64,000 nt of DNA from Nipponacmea schrenckii (Eukaryota; Mollusca; Gastropoda; Lottiidae), in the NCBI GenBank assembly GCA_030562195.1, contig CM060203.1, positions 6,462,208 to 6,526,207 of the forward strand, in the 5' to 3' direction. Made by a program: the position numbers and the translations under genes. Each line of letters opens with the position of its first letter. Within the stretch, counting starts at the first letter, position 1. Under the pieces are notes generated by a model, which was given only the letters and a program-made list of their open reading frames with translations, was not told where the DNA came from and did no database searches. This document shows positions 38,501 through 50,938 of this stretch, piece after piece.

Positions 38501-41500
38501 GGTAGAATCAGCTAGACAGCAAGTCTTTAGATTGTCTTTTTAACAAATTGTATAATATATAATAATATACATTTTAATACCATAAAATATATGTAAACTC
38601 TACAACTCTATCTTGATTATCTAATATTTTGATCCACATAAACCTAATCATAACAGTACAGTGGGTTAGTACCTTACTTTTGATTAAGTTGCCGCAGATT
38701 GACATAAGTTCCCCTTCCCCTTCACATAAAAAAAGAGATTTCAAATCTTCCTAATAACAATATCTTTGATAAAGAAAATCAAAAGTTAAAATCTTACCCA
38801 ATCAGAAATGATTATCACACAAGACATTCTGAATGAACTGTTAGAAACTGATTTTAAATTATCAATAAACCGTGAATAACATACTCCTACTCATCAACGA
38901 GGAAAAATTACAACTCAAGTGGTCAAATAGAAACCAGGACACACGAGGAAACAAACAGCTCCAATTTCATTATGATATAAATTTAAAGGTGAATTACCCG
39001 ATAGAAAATTAATTTCCTGATTTCTACAGAAATAATCAACTTATGGTATAATGCTAAGTATTATGGACTGAGTACCTAACATGGCAAGACATGCTGACTC
39101 TTCTTATATATTCACTGCCACTTTTTTTACTAGTCTTGACAACGCTTTTAGAGAGTCCATGTACGGTACATATATACATAGCAAATATTGTCTATTGTGT
39201 AATGAAGAAGAAGTGATAAAGGTAGCTGATATTCTGACTGATAAAACTAATAATTAAATGACTATATCACTTTAAGCTATGTCAGTTGACATAACAAAAT
39301 GTTCCCATTGAATTAAAGAAAGAAGAAAAAAAGAAATAAATTTCCAGTGACTCAAAATCATATTTCCTAAAAGAAAACTACATCATTTGAATTAAATTGT
39401 TATCATTAATATGATCAAGAACATGTTTCCTTTTACCCGTTAAACCTGGTATTTTAGACAGAGATAATAAATACTCATGTTTATACTATGGTTTTCAATG
39501 AACATTTAATAGCAGTAAGCAACTCAAATACACCCCCATTAACACCTTGCATTTTCAAAAGCCTTGACAGCGAAGCACACCCAATGTCAGTCATTTGAGT
39601 CACCATCTCAGTCATGTAAATCAAGTCCCAAAGAGGCACATTGACATCCCTAATTTAAAAGCTATTAAGGGGTTTCCTATAAAAGGTACACAAATAAATT
39701 GAACTATAAAATATGTGTTGTGTCTAACCAAATAGGAAGTTATAGATACAACAGACTTAAAATATTTATTGCAATATTCATCATAATACAGCTATATAGG
39801 GCAAACATTACATATTCACTGAATTGGACCACTGACTCATACACATTACCATACTCATTCTAATAAAACTGACACTTCAATCTTCCAGAATACAACTTGT
39901 AGACTCAGAATGTCTACATAGCTACTAACGTTACTTGCCATTCAAAACCACACTCAAAGTGAAAATGCAATCAAAAGTAGGTTTTAATATTACATGAGTT
40001 TATATGATTCGGTGACTAATTTCATGCAGCCGGTACCTGTTTCTGATACACCAAAGCTTCTTTAAATGCCAAAATGGTAGCTAGTTTAGGAAATTGATGA
40101 ATGTATGAGGTAAGCTTGCCACTGATTATTGTATTTAACCAATAGCCTGCCAGTATTGAGGGAGGTACACATACTATGTGAAATACAGTAACATGCTTGA
40201 ACAACTAAATATTGATAAATAACTAACTACTTAACCAACATCATAGGAGTTACTTCCCCTTGCACAAAAACATTTCAATGCAAATGCAATCTTGACTATG
40301 TGACATTTTTGATTCATGATCTACCATGCCAGAACTTACTTTCTTTTCCAACTGAGAATTTTTAACACACGGAATTTATCAAGCATCACTGACAGACTTT
40401 TTCAAAATTTTATGTCAAATATAATGTCTATCAAACTCTAAGTGCAAAAAGGGCCTACCTTAACTTTTTTATCGTTTCTGTTGCTAGGCAACTCGGAATG
40501 TTTTTCTCTTGTATCAATATTGATAAATTTCCCATCTTCTGTCTTTTTGAACTGAAACAATAATTATATATGTATATCTGTTCCTGTCATGGTACAGGCA
40601 TTTTGTGTCGGTCTTCACTTTCAAGGCAGGCTATGATCTAGGTGACTGGTTTTTAGCTCAACCCCAAATAATTGTCTAAATGCACAATTAATAATAAGTT
40701 TATATACAGAAGCTCATTCTATAATTCTAAATACTAGTTACCTTTTCCTTTGATATTCTGTTAACATGAATTTCTTCACCATTTTCTGTTTTTATTTCAT
40801 ACTCGTCAAACAAATCATTAGTCAGTGATTTCCGTACTTTAGGTTCTGGGGGCAGTCCCAATTTCTTTTCTCCAATCACATGTTCCTCACCCAGCTTCTG
40901 GAAATAAAATGGATATAAAATGAAATAAAACTAAATATAATGTATAGACATATATTTCATATTCTTTTTCTCTAACTCCTGATAGGGCTGATAAAGACTT
41001 GATGAATATTCAAGATATTAACATAATAAAGATGGATTTAGTCCAAATCTTTATAAGTCATATTACATATTCAAAAACCAAAAACCAACCATTGAGAAAC
41101 ACTGTCACAGAGAACGATACCCTGGTCAGCAAATGATAACAAACTAAAAAAACCAAACATGAAAAATAGGTATCCCAAAGTAACAACTTGACGGAAAGAA
41201 ATATAATGACAGAGAAAAAAATATAATGATGTTGAAAATATGCAGAAAAAATTATGATTAACAAATTCTAAGATCAGTAAAACAGATTAAAAGTAGGTGA
41301 CCCAAATAAAAATACAAAAAAAATGTGACAAATGGCCTGAAGTGCCCTGAGATTTAAAGATAGACAAGGTCAAGTGACAATTACAGTGATTGTATCATAA
41401 TAATATTGATGTTTATAACTTTTACTGACCCCTGTCCATCTCTGATATCATCACAAACTGACTGGTCATCTATATTAGTTCAATGGTTTCATAATTAGAT

Positions 41501-44500
41501 TAGGTATACAAGGCATTCATTTTAGCGACTCACTTACTGAGCCACAGAGGCTCCTATACATTTTGAGGTTCCCATATATGTTTCACTAATGTTGCATAGT
41601 ATTTTGGTTGTCAACTTACAATCGCAGTTTGACAGTCTATAAAGCTATGTTTGTGTTTAGGTTTGTGTTTCAGACAATTCATATAACTAGTAATGTCTAA
41701 GAGGTATTTTAGGTTCATTTAACATGTCTTTCAAGAGAGTCCACATTTGTCAACTCAGCATACCTATTGGAAAAGTCAAATACTATGGGTCTCACTATGA
41801 GTCATTATAAAGTGAAATACTGTTATCTATATAAAACTAATGTAATTAAAGTCTAGGTCAATGAGACTATCTTGGCTATCAGTTATATTTTTCTCTCTGT
41901 GACAGTTAGCTGAGATAACAAAATAAAATTGTGGTCAAATAAAAACAATTATACCACACCTCTTGTGTTATCTTATACACCAAAAGATAATTTAATACCA
42001 TTTCCTGGAGTCTATTTTTGTATAATATCAATAAGAATCAAAATGTATAATATGTCTTATGTTTGATATGTCTTAACTTAGAAGAACTTTAATACCGTAC
42101 TCAAAAAACATTGAAGTTTGTGGACTGATTAAGATGCTAAGTTGACATAAGTAAATATCAAATAAAACATTCAACATAAAAATAAGTCTTTGGAACTTAT
42201 ATCAAATAAAACTTATTGTAAGGATCCTATGTAGTACATACAGGTGACTTTAAATTAAATATTTGAAAAGAATTTAATTGTGCTTTCCGCTTTTCACACA
42301 AAAAGTTTCCTCATTTTTTCTTTTCATAGATCAAGGAAGTTAATTAGGGTATAGAAGTAAAAAGTACAAAAACATTTTCTTTTCATAATACAACATTTTA
42401 TTTATTATATCTATTTCTTAACATTATACTTCTTTCAATATCCCACTTAATATTAACACACCTCAATGTTTTTATTTGAAGAGACAGTGGCTGAGCTAAT
42501 TTACATTTTATATTAGATATTTCATATCATAGTCTACTAACAGAGTTACAACTGACTGTTATAGTGAAAGAACTTAACATACTGTTTCAAAAAGTAAAAA
42601 GACCGTAAATAAAACTAATTAACCTTTCTTAAACAGTATTAGTCATTTTAAAGCCGCACATAGTCCCTCTTTAACATTTATATTTGTACATAAGTTTATG
42701 TCAATCTGATTAAATGTAAAGTTGTGTCTAAATGTTTCTTTTCATGTTTTTTCTACAGGTTACAACATTTGACATCCTACAGACATTAGGTCTGTATTTA
42801 TTAATACCATAGTACTATACATAACAAATCATGACCATGCCAAAAAGGGGAATGCGAATAAAAAATGTTTTTGATTACCTCTGGAGGTGGAGAAGAAGGG
42901 GACTTTCCTTTTCTGGGTGGTTTCCACATACATTCATCAGTATCTCGATTGTGGTAGAACAGACGCTTGGGAATATCTGTCTTTATAAACATCCCAGGGT
43001 AGTGGCTCACATAAAACTTCTACAAAATCTCCTTGTTCAACAGCTGGAGGGTGTATAGAGCTCTGAATAAATGCTAGGTTAGCATATTCTCCTGACGGTG
43101 ACTGAAATATAAATAACATTACTTCTGTTCAATGGGTTTATCACTATCTTATTAATTCTTATAGCATTAAACTCATTTCAACTTCACATCACTCCACTTT
43201 ATAATAATCACCATAGCCAGTTTCATTAGCAAGACAAGCAAAATGTCTTCAGGCGGGTTGTGATTTCTGCTCACTCATACTACAATCCTATTTTGGCCAT
43301 AAAGTGTTAAATATTACAATTTTTCGGAATTTTCTTTGATTATTACTGTTTGCAATCAATCTGTCATTTAATGCTCACTATAGACCTGATTCTGGACTAC
43401 AAATAATTTGTCACCTCCATTGAAAAAATGTCCCTTTAAGAGGGAAAAAAGGGTGCATCTAGCCAGGTTGGAAATGATCTCCCTTTTTGAACAACCAAAG
43501 CAGCTTTATATATTAAGTATATTCAATTCGACTAATATACGAATTCTATATAAATGACCATTCATTCATTTAATAAAAAACAAATTGAAATAAAAAACAA
43601 TTAAATCCAAATTTATGGAATATTTGAATAATGATGAATAAATAGCATCAAATATCTTCTGTTACATGATACACAATAAAAAAAATTCATGTTTCATGTT
43701 CTGAAATATAAACATCTGTGACATTATCATATAATTATACTAAAGTTACCGTTTGTTTCAATTGTAACCTATATCTCAATTTCTGAGTCCTGAATTAAGT
43801 CCTTTTATGAATGTCTAATGTCATCAATATTATCAAATTCCCTTGATAGGCTCATTTAAATATTTCAATTGTTTTTCCAAAACTAGCTGTCCTAATAAGT
43901 ATGTGTATCCATGTGTATTCAAAAACATTCGGCAATATAACATGAGTTCTTATATTGCAGACAGGTCCATGTCCTTGAACCTTATTCTTACCCATGTAAA
44001 TTAAAGAGTTTATTATTATCATCAAAGTAAAGGTTTTATTAGAATAGTAGCAGATGATAACTAATTGAAACCTTACCTCAGTCTCTAAGTTAAGTTTATT
44101 TGGTGGAACTGGAAGATTATAATTCAACTTTGGCTCCGGAATGTTGGCAGAGGCACGTATCTCTTGAAGATTAGCATATGTAACTTCTGGTTTATCCTTA
44201 ACATTCTTAACCTTATCACTCTGAATGTCATTGTTATTCACTAAATTGGCATAATCCACTTCTCCTTCATCCTCTGCTGTCAATTCCGTTACATCATTTT
44301 CTTCATTGAAGTTAAAATCTGTCCTCAGAGGAGTGTCAATGATAGTCACATATTGTGCAGGGACAAAAAATGGCACTTGCTCATTGGGACGACAGACTTC
44401 CCACCATTCATCGTTAGTTTCTTGCAAGAGTATAAATTCCTCATCTACATACATATACACTTCCTCACCACTATCTGTATCAGTGTAGTTATAATCATAT

Positions 44501-44544
44501 AACACTTTCACACTCCGAAAATCTTCATTTTTAGAATCTGACAT
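26572..44544 (-). CDS. ARHGAP12/27: Rho GTPase-activating protein, SH3-WW-PH-RhoGAP (ARHGAP9/12/15/27 family), 16 exons, one-base frameshift
   Basis: Exons in coding order (complement): 44077-44544, 42879-43101, 40742-40897, 40459-40551, 35464-35658, 34596-34727, 34228-34292, 33701-33887, 33283-33378, 32922-32967, 31021-31152, 29533-29631, 29233-29310, 28902-29033, 28438-28543, 26572-26746. About 793 aa if one extra base in exon 2 is discounted. SH3 at about 11-70 (VLYDYNY, EWWEV, PAQYV), WW at about 190-217, PH at about 427-538, RhoGAP at about 597-790 with catalytic arginine finger R639 in GIYRVSG and VFGPTL near the end. The family stimulates GTP hydrolysis on Rac/Cdc42-type GTPases, acting at membranes and junctions. 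An in-frame TGA just upstream fixes the start. Exon 2 is 223 bp: its first half reads in one frame, its second half (LFYHNRDTDECMWKPP) in the next, and the neighbouring exons require 222. Introns of 4.8, 2.0 and 1.7 kb carry repeats. Being ancestral to several vertebrate paralogues, it has no exact human name. Confidence 0.92.
26814..27883. mobile_element. about 1.07-kb repetitive element in the last ARHGAP intron
   Basis: The stretch is bounded by AGGGTTCCTC at 26814-26823 and its inverse GAGGAACCCT at 27874-27883. The right end forms a hairpin (TTCCTCGC 27851-27858 with GCGAGGAA 27872-27879). A direct repeat of about 42 bp containing TTTCGTAAAGATCGCA and GTAGATTTTGAGAATTTCAA lies at 26972 and 27750. 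The interior is AT-rich and non-coding. The structure suggests a non-autonomous element or tandem-derived repeat. Family unknown. Confidence 0.45.
30159..30468. mobile_element. 310-bp hAT-like MITE in an ARHGAP intron
   Basis: Terminal inverted repeats TAGTGCTCACACGAATA (30159-30175) and its reverse complement ending in GTGTGAGCACTA at 30468. The tips fit the hAT-superfamily pattern YARNG. Inside are many sub-terminal ATTCGA/TCGAAT words. Flanking octamers ATCAGTAT and TCCAGTTT agree at 5 of 8 positions, so any 8-bp target duplication is decayed. It codes for nothing and lies in the intron between exons 11 and 12. Confidence 0.72.
35659..40458 (-). other. 4.8-kb intron of the ARHGAP gene
   Basis: Between the exons ending at 40459 and starting at 35658. 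AT-rich throughout. I recognise no additional WW or other domain exon and no clear mobile element. An in-frame ATG at 35710-35712, 54 bp upstream of the 35658 acceptor, stays open into the exon (see findings). Confidence 0.5.
40898..42878 (-). other. 2.0-kb intron of the ARHGAP gene
   Basis: Between the WW exon and the KLGEEHVIGEKK exon. No exon or structured repeat recognised on either strand. Confidence 0.45.
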
Positions 44545-45137
44545 TTCGATGACTCAGTTCTAGCTGACAGGCAAAAATGTTCAACAATTTCACTGTCAGT
44601 GTAAATTAGTTAAAGAAAATCCAAGTAGATATAACATTTTATGTCATGACACAACACTATCAGTATCAGAGAAAATTAAAGTGTTCAGGTGAATAACTTT
44701 CATATTGCAACATTAATAGGCTACAACTTCATCATTAAAGAGGACTAACATTTGAACATTGGAGTTGTATAGTAATTTAGTTGTACAAATATTTCACTAA
44801 GTTTTCATTTCATTACAAAAACCAAGAATCTCACTTGTTCACTTTCAAATATTTGTCCTTCTAGTTGCTTTGATCCTGAACAAAATGGAGGATGGAGTTT
44901 CGAGCACCGAATTCTGACAGGTGTTTTGTGCAAGGATTAAATGTCCTTCTTTGACACATTTTTCATCGTCCGAGACGGAAGTTTTTCGATAATCTTTACT
45001 AAGTTGTCGCCCCAAACCGGATGTTTACAAAATTTGGATGCGCGTTTGCGCAAACTTTTGAGATTGGTTGAAATCTGGGTCATTACCCCCCTTTGTTTTA
45101 TCGATTTCCAATATTGAAGGTAGAAAAAAAATCCAAG
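44545..45137. promoter_or_regulatory. head-to-head promoter interval, ARHGAP (-) and WDR12 (+)
   Basis: Only 593 bp separate the two start codons, which read away from each other. Near the WDR12 side are a perfect 12-bp palindrome GTTTGCGCAAAC at 45044-45055 next to ATGCGCG (NRF1-like half sites) and TTTTATCGATTT at about 45096 (DRE/ATCGAT-like). CpG dinucleotides are locally more frequent than in the surrounding DNA. No TATA box is evident. Sharing of one bidirectional promoter is inferred. Confidence 0.5.
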
Positions 45138-48100
45138 ATGGATGACGAAAATACACCACATGTGCAAACAAAGTTTTTCACCAAACAACCCCAGTAATAA
45201 TACAGTTTTTAAAATATATTTGTGAAATTAAGAAATTCTACAAATATTAAAAACGAAGCGAAGGTTTCCATTTCTTAAGCGACTGATAATTTGATATTGA
45301 ATTAGTTGTTTACCATAAAATCTTGCTTCAGACCACAACTATAACTCCCTTTTACATGTGCAACAAATAATTTTTCTGGATCAAACCTGTGTCTTTTTCT
45401 TTCAGATATTCGGTGCCTGACACACCATTTTCAGTTCCTGTTTCTGCTGGCGTTGATGAGTTAACTTCTCTTATTAACGGTTTATTGACAGGTAGATAAG
45501 GAGTTCATTGATTATTATGATTAAGATTACTTATGTTTTATTTTTTATGGAAGTCTTTAAAGATATAGCCATCTCTACCATATCTTAAACTACTCATCCT
45601 GATACAACTGTCACAATTAGAAAAATTTGGGCAAATTTCACCTACGGTATCTTTTGTTTTACGCAGTAAAAGAACTGTTCCAAACTCTAGTAATAACCTG
45701 AAGGCTAAACACTGTAACTTATTTCAAAAGTCAAAACCATAGTTCAAGTGATATCTTGTGTATAGAGATTGTAGATTATTTTCCATCATCGCACACTGCT
45801 ATTGTATACCTTTATTGTTTATAAGATATATATATATAGGCGTTGGTAAAGAAGCACAAGATACAGATATCCTATAATTATTGTCTTGTGTTATATATGT
45901 GCTCCTTGCGTGTACTTGTCAATGTATCATATTTCATGAATTTCCTATAATTTTTACAGGAGATGAACCAAAGAAGGAAGATACAGAAATCATTAAGTTT
46001 GATTTTCTGGTTCATGAAGAATTTTTGAGGAAACCTCTGAATGAATTTTTAGATCAGAAAGATATCTCTACTGTAAGTTTAAAACAATAATGAGCTATGT
46101 TATTCCTGCTTTCTAGAAAAAAAAACAAATGTAAATTAATCATGAAAGATTAATTTCTGTCTTTTGTTTTTTTGTTGACTAGGAAACAGTATTAGAAATA
46201 GAATATCTTGAACACCACCCAGCACCTCAACCTGAGAACTCACTTTTACACGATGACTGGGTCAGCTGTTTACAAGGTTATAGCAAATAGTAAGTATAGC
46301 ATGCCCACCCCCGTTCAGTGATATTCTTGAAATATTCCATTAATAGACTTGAATTCAACTGGGAATAGTCTTTACCTTGTATCTGATTTATGTCTGTTTG
46401 TTTTTCAGACAAAAGCAGTTCTACTAACCATTAATATATGTTTGTCTAACATCAATCAATGACTGGTATAACTGTAGCACTCGAAGTCTACTCATCATTT
46501 CCATGTATCTCTCTGCATTTCATTTTAACATTTTCATTTCTGTATCTTACAGTAATTAGCTCATTAAGCTCTATTTTAATGTGACTATTTTTCTGTATCT
46601 CTTTGCATCATTGACTCCATCAAATTTCATTTTGCACATCTATAACTATTTTAACAGTTGAAAAACCTTTATGTTATTATAGTGTTATATCTGGTTGTTA
46701 TGATAATACGATAAGATTATGGAATACAGAAGGAGAAGAATTAATGACAATACCAGCACATTCTGGCCCAGTTAAAACCGTACAATGGATCACACAAGGT
46801 AGTACTAACTCTCTCTCTCACACATACAATTGGATTTTTCAATCTTGGGATCACATTTTAAAAAATGTACATTTGATATTTCTTCGGAACCTATTTTTAA
46901 AGAGTCCACATGCCAAAGAATTTGGGTTCTAAAATTGACATTTCTTGCTATGAGGCCTTATAATTATAATTATTGTTTTTATTTTAGACCCAGATGACAA
47001 ATCTCCTATATTTATTAGTGGGTCACATGACCAGACCATCCACATATGGCAATGGAATATTGAGAAGAAGGAAGTGGATTGTATCGTGACCTGTAGAGGT
47101 CATACAGAGAGTGTTGACTGTTTAGCTGTGGATGCAGAAAATGAAAGGGTGGGTGTCATTATATATGCCATGAAGATGGTGAATTAATCTCTTGAAGGAT
47201 TTATAACAACATCAAAGATACATACTTCAATATACATGATCTAACTTAAGAGTTTTATTCCTATCTTCTAAGTTAGAAGATTGTACTGTATTTATTTTTG
47301 TTTGTTTTATATTTTCATTTCTTTATGCAATTGAATTTTATATTATAGTTTTGCAGTGGTTCATGGGATAAAATGTTAAAAATTTGGTCAGCAGGTAAGA
47401 GATTCGTCTTTTGAAGAAATTGGAGGAATCATAAATCATCATGTTAAAATCAAAATCACAAGTTTCTGAAAGTCAGATATGTTGCTAGTAATGAAGTGGG
47501 TATGAAATAGAAGAAAATCATTTTCAGTCAATGGTAAACAAATTTTAAGCGTTACACTAGATTCTGTCACAGAAGTTGTGTAATTTCTATTTCAGCCTCG
47601 ACTGCTGAAGAAGATACAGCAGACGACAGTAACACCACAGCACCTAAGAAGAAAAAGAAAACAGACCATATTGTTCCTACCAGGGTAAGAAACACTAATA
47701 ATATTTTGTATTCTAGTAATCCCTGGTCTTAATTAATTCAATACTGTGACAGTATCCAATCAGATGACTGTGTTTTTGTTTTTCCAGTCCTTTAATTGGT
47801 CAATCACTAAACTTGATTTAAATATGGTTTTATTATTGACAGTTGACAACTGTGTGATTACCAGTATAATGAAATGCTGAAATTTATGAATTGTTTTCCA
47901 GGTTCCTATCCTAACACTGTCAGGCCATAAAGAAGCTGTGTCTTCTGTCTGCTGGTTGAACTCAGCAGAAGTGTGCACAGCATCCTGGGATAATACATTA
48001 AGATTCTGGGACATCAATCGAGCCTCAGAGAAATCTCAATTAGTAAGTTAGATTCAACAATGTTGGTTGTTTCCAATGGGTAAAGCAGGCCTGTGGAAAT

Positions 48101-49404
48101 GTTATTCAGAAGATATTTGGGGGGGGGGGAGTAATATTTGATGCAAATTTTGCACTTGTGACGTTTAGCATTATCTGTACACAAATGATAAATCTTTGAG
48201 AATGTTCAGTTTTTTTTTTTATTTGATAGAGGCTAGGACCAATGATTTGGCCGAAATCAGATTGTGCTTTTATAACATATATTCTGTGAGAAAAATTGCC
48301 TATGTATTTGTTGCAGCAAGGACCTAAAGCATTTTTCAATATTTCCTACTCATCACTAAATGGTACAATAGTGGCTGGTGGATCTGATAGATTTGTTAGA
48401 TTGTATGATCCGAGATCCAATGGTAGGTTTTCAGTTTCATAAATCTGCTAGGTTTTTCTTCTTATAGACTTCTTTTCAGGAAATAGATTGAGTAAACAAG
48501 TCTAACCTTTGCATCTTGTGCTCTGACTCTGTATAATTTTCAGTGAGATACATTTAGAAAGGCTAGTGTACTTTTCACAATGGCACATTTCACCTCTAAG
48601 CATGATCTCTACTCTATTTCACAGATGGAGCTGTGGTCAAAAGTGTATTTTCTTCACACAAATTATGGATTTCTGGAGTGGCATGGTCATCAGCCAATGA
48701 AAATCATTTTATATCTGGATCACATGACAGCCTGGTGAAATTATGGGATAGAAGAAGGTAATTATTATTCCTGAAAACATGTTGAAATGAGTAGTCTCAT
48801 TCCTAGATCTATTTTCCTATATATCTATTTTCCTATTACATAATAATAATCCATACATTATGAATTTGAAATTTTATTTGCAAATCATTGCTGAAAGCTT
48901 TATCATGGAGTGATGATGAATTTATCAAGATACAGCATGTGTATCTATACTTGACAATATTTATATGTTGGTTAAGGGTGTTATAAGAGATGCTCTCCTA
49001 TAGAAGCACTGGCCTAGGTCACAGGTAGAGACTATGCTACGAATTTCAGTATACATCAATTGATAAGATATTATCTACTTCTGGAGAAATTTACAAGATA
49101 AACCCATTAAATAAAAAAAAATGAAAAAAGAGATTACTTCATGTTGGTATTTGGTTATACCAAATATCACAGTTACAAAAAAGTGAAAAAAAATGTTTAA
49201 TTTAAATGTTAAGTACTTTCATGCTTTGTGTGTTTGTTGTATATTTTCAGTCCTAAAGCACCACTGTATGATATGGCTGGCCACGAAGATAAAATTCTTG
49301 CTGTTGATTGGTCGATACCAGAATTGATGATGTCATCAGGGGCAGATAACAGCATCAAGATATATTCCTACAGTGAAACAAAACAAAAAATTGATGATTC
49401 TTGA
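45138..49404 (+). CDS. WDR12: ribosome biogenesis protein WDR12 (Ytm1 homologue), 12 exons
   Basis: Exons: 45138-45193, 45406-45491, 45960-46072, 46183-46289, 46683-46798, 46988-47148, 47349-47394, 47596-47684, 47902-48042, 48317-48422, 48625-48757, 49251-49404; all GT-AG with matching phases, 435 aa (human 423). The N-terminal ubiquitin-like NLE domain (about 7-95) ends near ETVLEIEYLEHHPAPQPE, the linker to the first repeat. Seven WD40 blades follow, with WD endings such as IRLWNTE, IHIWQWN, LKIWSA, LRFWDIN, VRLYDPR and VKLWDRR. A lysine-rich loop (PKKKKKTDH, about 240) lies between two blades, as in the human protein. WDR12 joins PES1 and BOP1 in the PeBoW complex needed for 27S/32S pre-rRNA processing and 60S assembly; the NLE domain is the contact for the AAA ATPase Mdn1/Rea1. 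The first intron starts soon after the ATG. AATAAA at 49410 is very close to the stop, so the 3'UTR may be short. Confidence 0.96.
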
Positions 49405-50938
49405 TTTAAAATAAAAATTATAAGCATATACTGGCCCCAACTGTGATTTTAATTCGCTTCATTGAAATTAATATATAATGAATCACACTATACTGTCAGA
49501 TAAATTGCATTTGGGTTATGACTTAAAACAAGCATTTTTTTTTTCTAATCCTAAACAAAACAGACTGTCTAGTTACAACTGATACTGAAAAAAACCAAGA
49601 TAAACATGTAAGCCTCAAAACAAAATTTAATAGAAAGGCAAATCTTTTATTGCAACATGTTAGATACACATTATTTTACACAAATAAACTTAACACAAAA
49701 ACTTAATACTTAGACATATACACATTTACACAAACTTATATAAACATCAAGTAAAGATTAGAGCTGTAAAGACTATTTGTTGTTAGTTCAAGTAGTACTG
49801 AATATAGTTAAGTTTCATTACTATATATTATACTCAAATATTAAGTAGATAGGTCAAAGTATTTAAAATCAAACCTAGATTTGCACACCACTATAGCCTT
49901 AGTCAACTCACTACAAGTGGAACTCAAATATCAATTGTATTTTATTTAAAAAGTTAACTAAATCATTCAAAATTAATATATGTTAAATATTTTTACAAAA
50001 CAGAATTTAGATGAACATAATTTAAAAATCTAGAAGCCTGATTTAATTCTAGTATTGTGTATCATAAACGTCATTTGGCTCGAATGGTATCAACACACCA
50101 TCTGGAATGACCGGGAACCTTTTCTTAAGCATATAGTGCAAGATTATTGATACAGTAAAAATTAGGTATAGACCCAGACACAATATACTTAAATCTCTAT
50201 CTTCTACCATATCCATAATACCACACTACTACCATGTTTACTTCCCATCACAAGACTTGATTTCATATGAAATAAATTAATATTAGAATGAAAATATTTA
50301 CAAAATCTATAACAACTGTACAATCATTAATATCTTGCCTCTCTCTCTCTCTGTCTGTGTTAGCCTTTCTTTAATCAATCTGAATAATTTACAACACTCA
50401 CTTTCATATAACTTACAATACAATGACATTTACAGTATTTACAAGTTTTGTATAGTCCAAAAAAAATCATAACTAAAATGATTGAAAGTTTGCTCGAATC
50501 AATTGATCATGCAATGTTAAACAAATTATATATAATTCTATGACAAATCTAGACCCTAAAATAAAAATATGAAAGACTCAAATGAATGAAAATAAAGAAG
50601 AGTTTTGAAAATTTGAATGTGACAATTAGTCAATATGTAAATAAAAATCTTAAACAATACATAAACAATAATGAAATGGAAGATACATTGACCATTTAAA
50701 TGAAGAGACACTAATGAACTTAACATATTTCTCCTATTTTGGAAGCTAAAAATGTGTGTAGAAATATGAACCACCCTGTTCTTTCAATAAAGCTGAACTT
50801 AAAGCTTAAAATTGGTTATAGCACTCTTCTTTGACCGTAAACACAAAACAATCAGCAGGCCACATTTTAAATATATATGCCTCGTCATTATGATTTGAAT
50901 TTAAATGAATTAATGGTGACATGAGTTTAATAAATAAG
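49405..50938. other. tail-to-tail interval between WDR12 and MSL1
   Basis: No coding exon. WDR12 can end at AATAAA 49410-49415. On the minus strand TTTATT at 49646-49651 (reverse AATAAA) would give MSL1 a 3'UTR of about 1.3 kb, leaving the two transcripts almost touching. A CTCTCTCTCTCTCTGTCTGTG microsatellite lies at about 50339-50359 (written here as one short run). Confidence 0.4.

Noticed and set aside
44937..45188. 83-codon minus-strand frame over the WDR12 start
   Set aside because: Antisense to the first WDR12 exon and its promoter; the SH3 exon of the neighbouring gene has its own start with an in-frame upstream stop.
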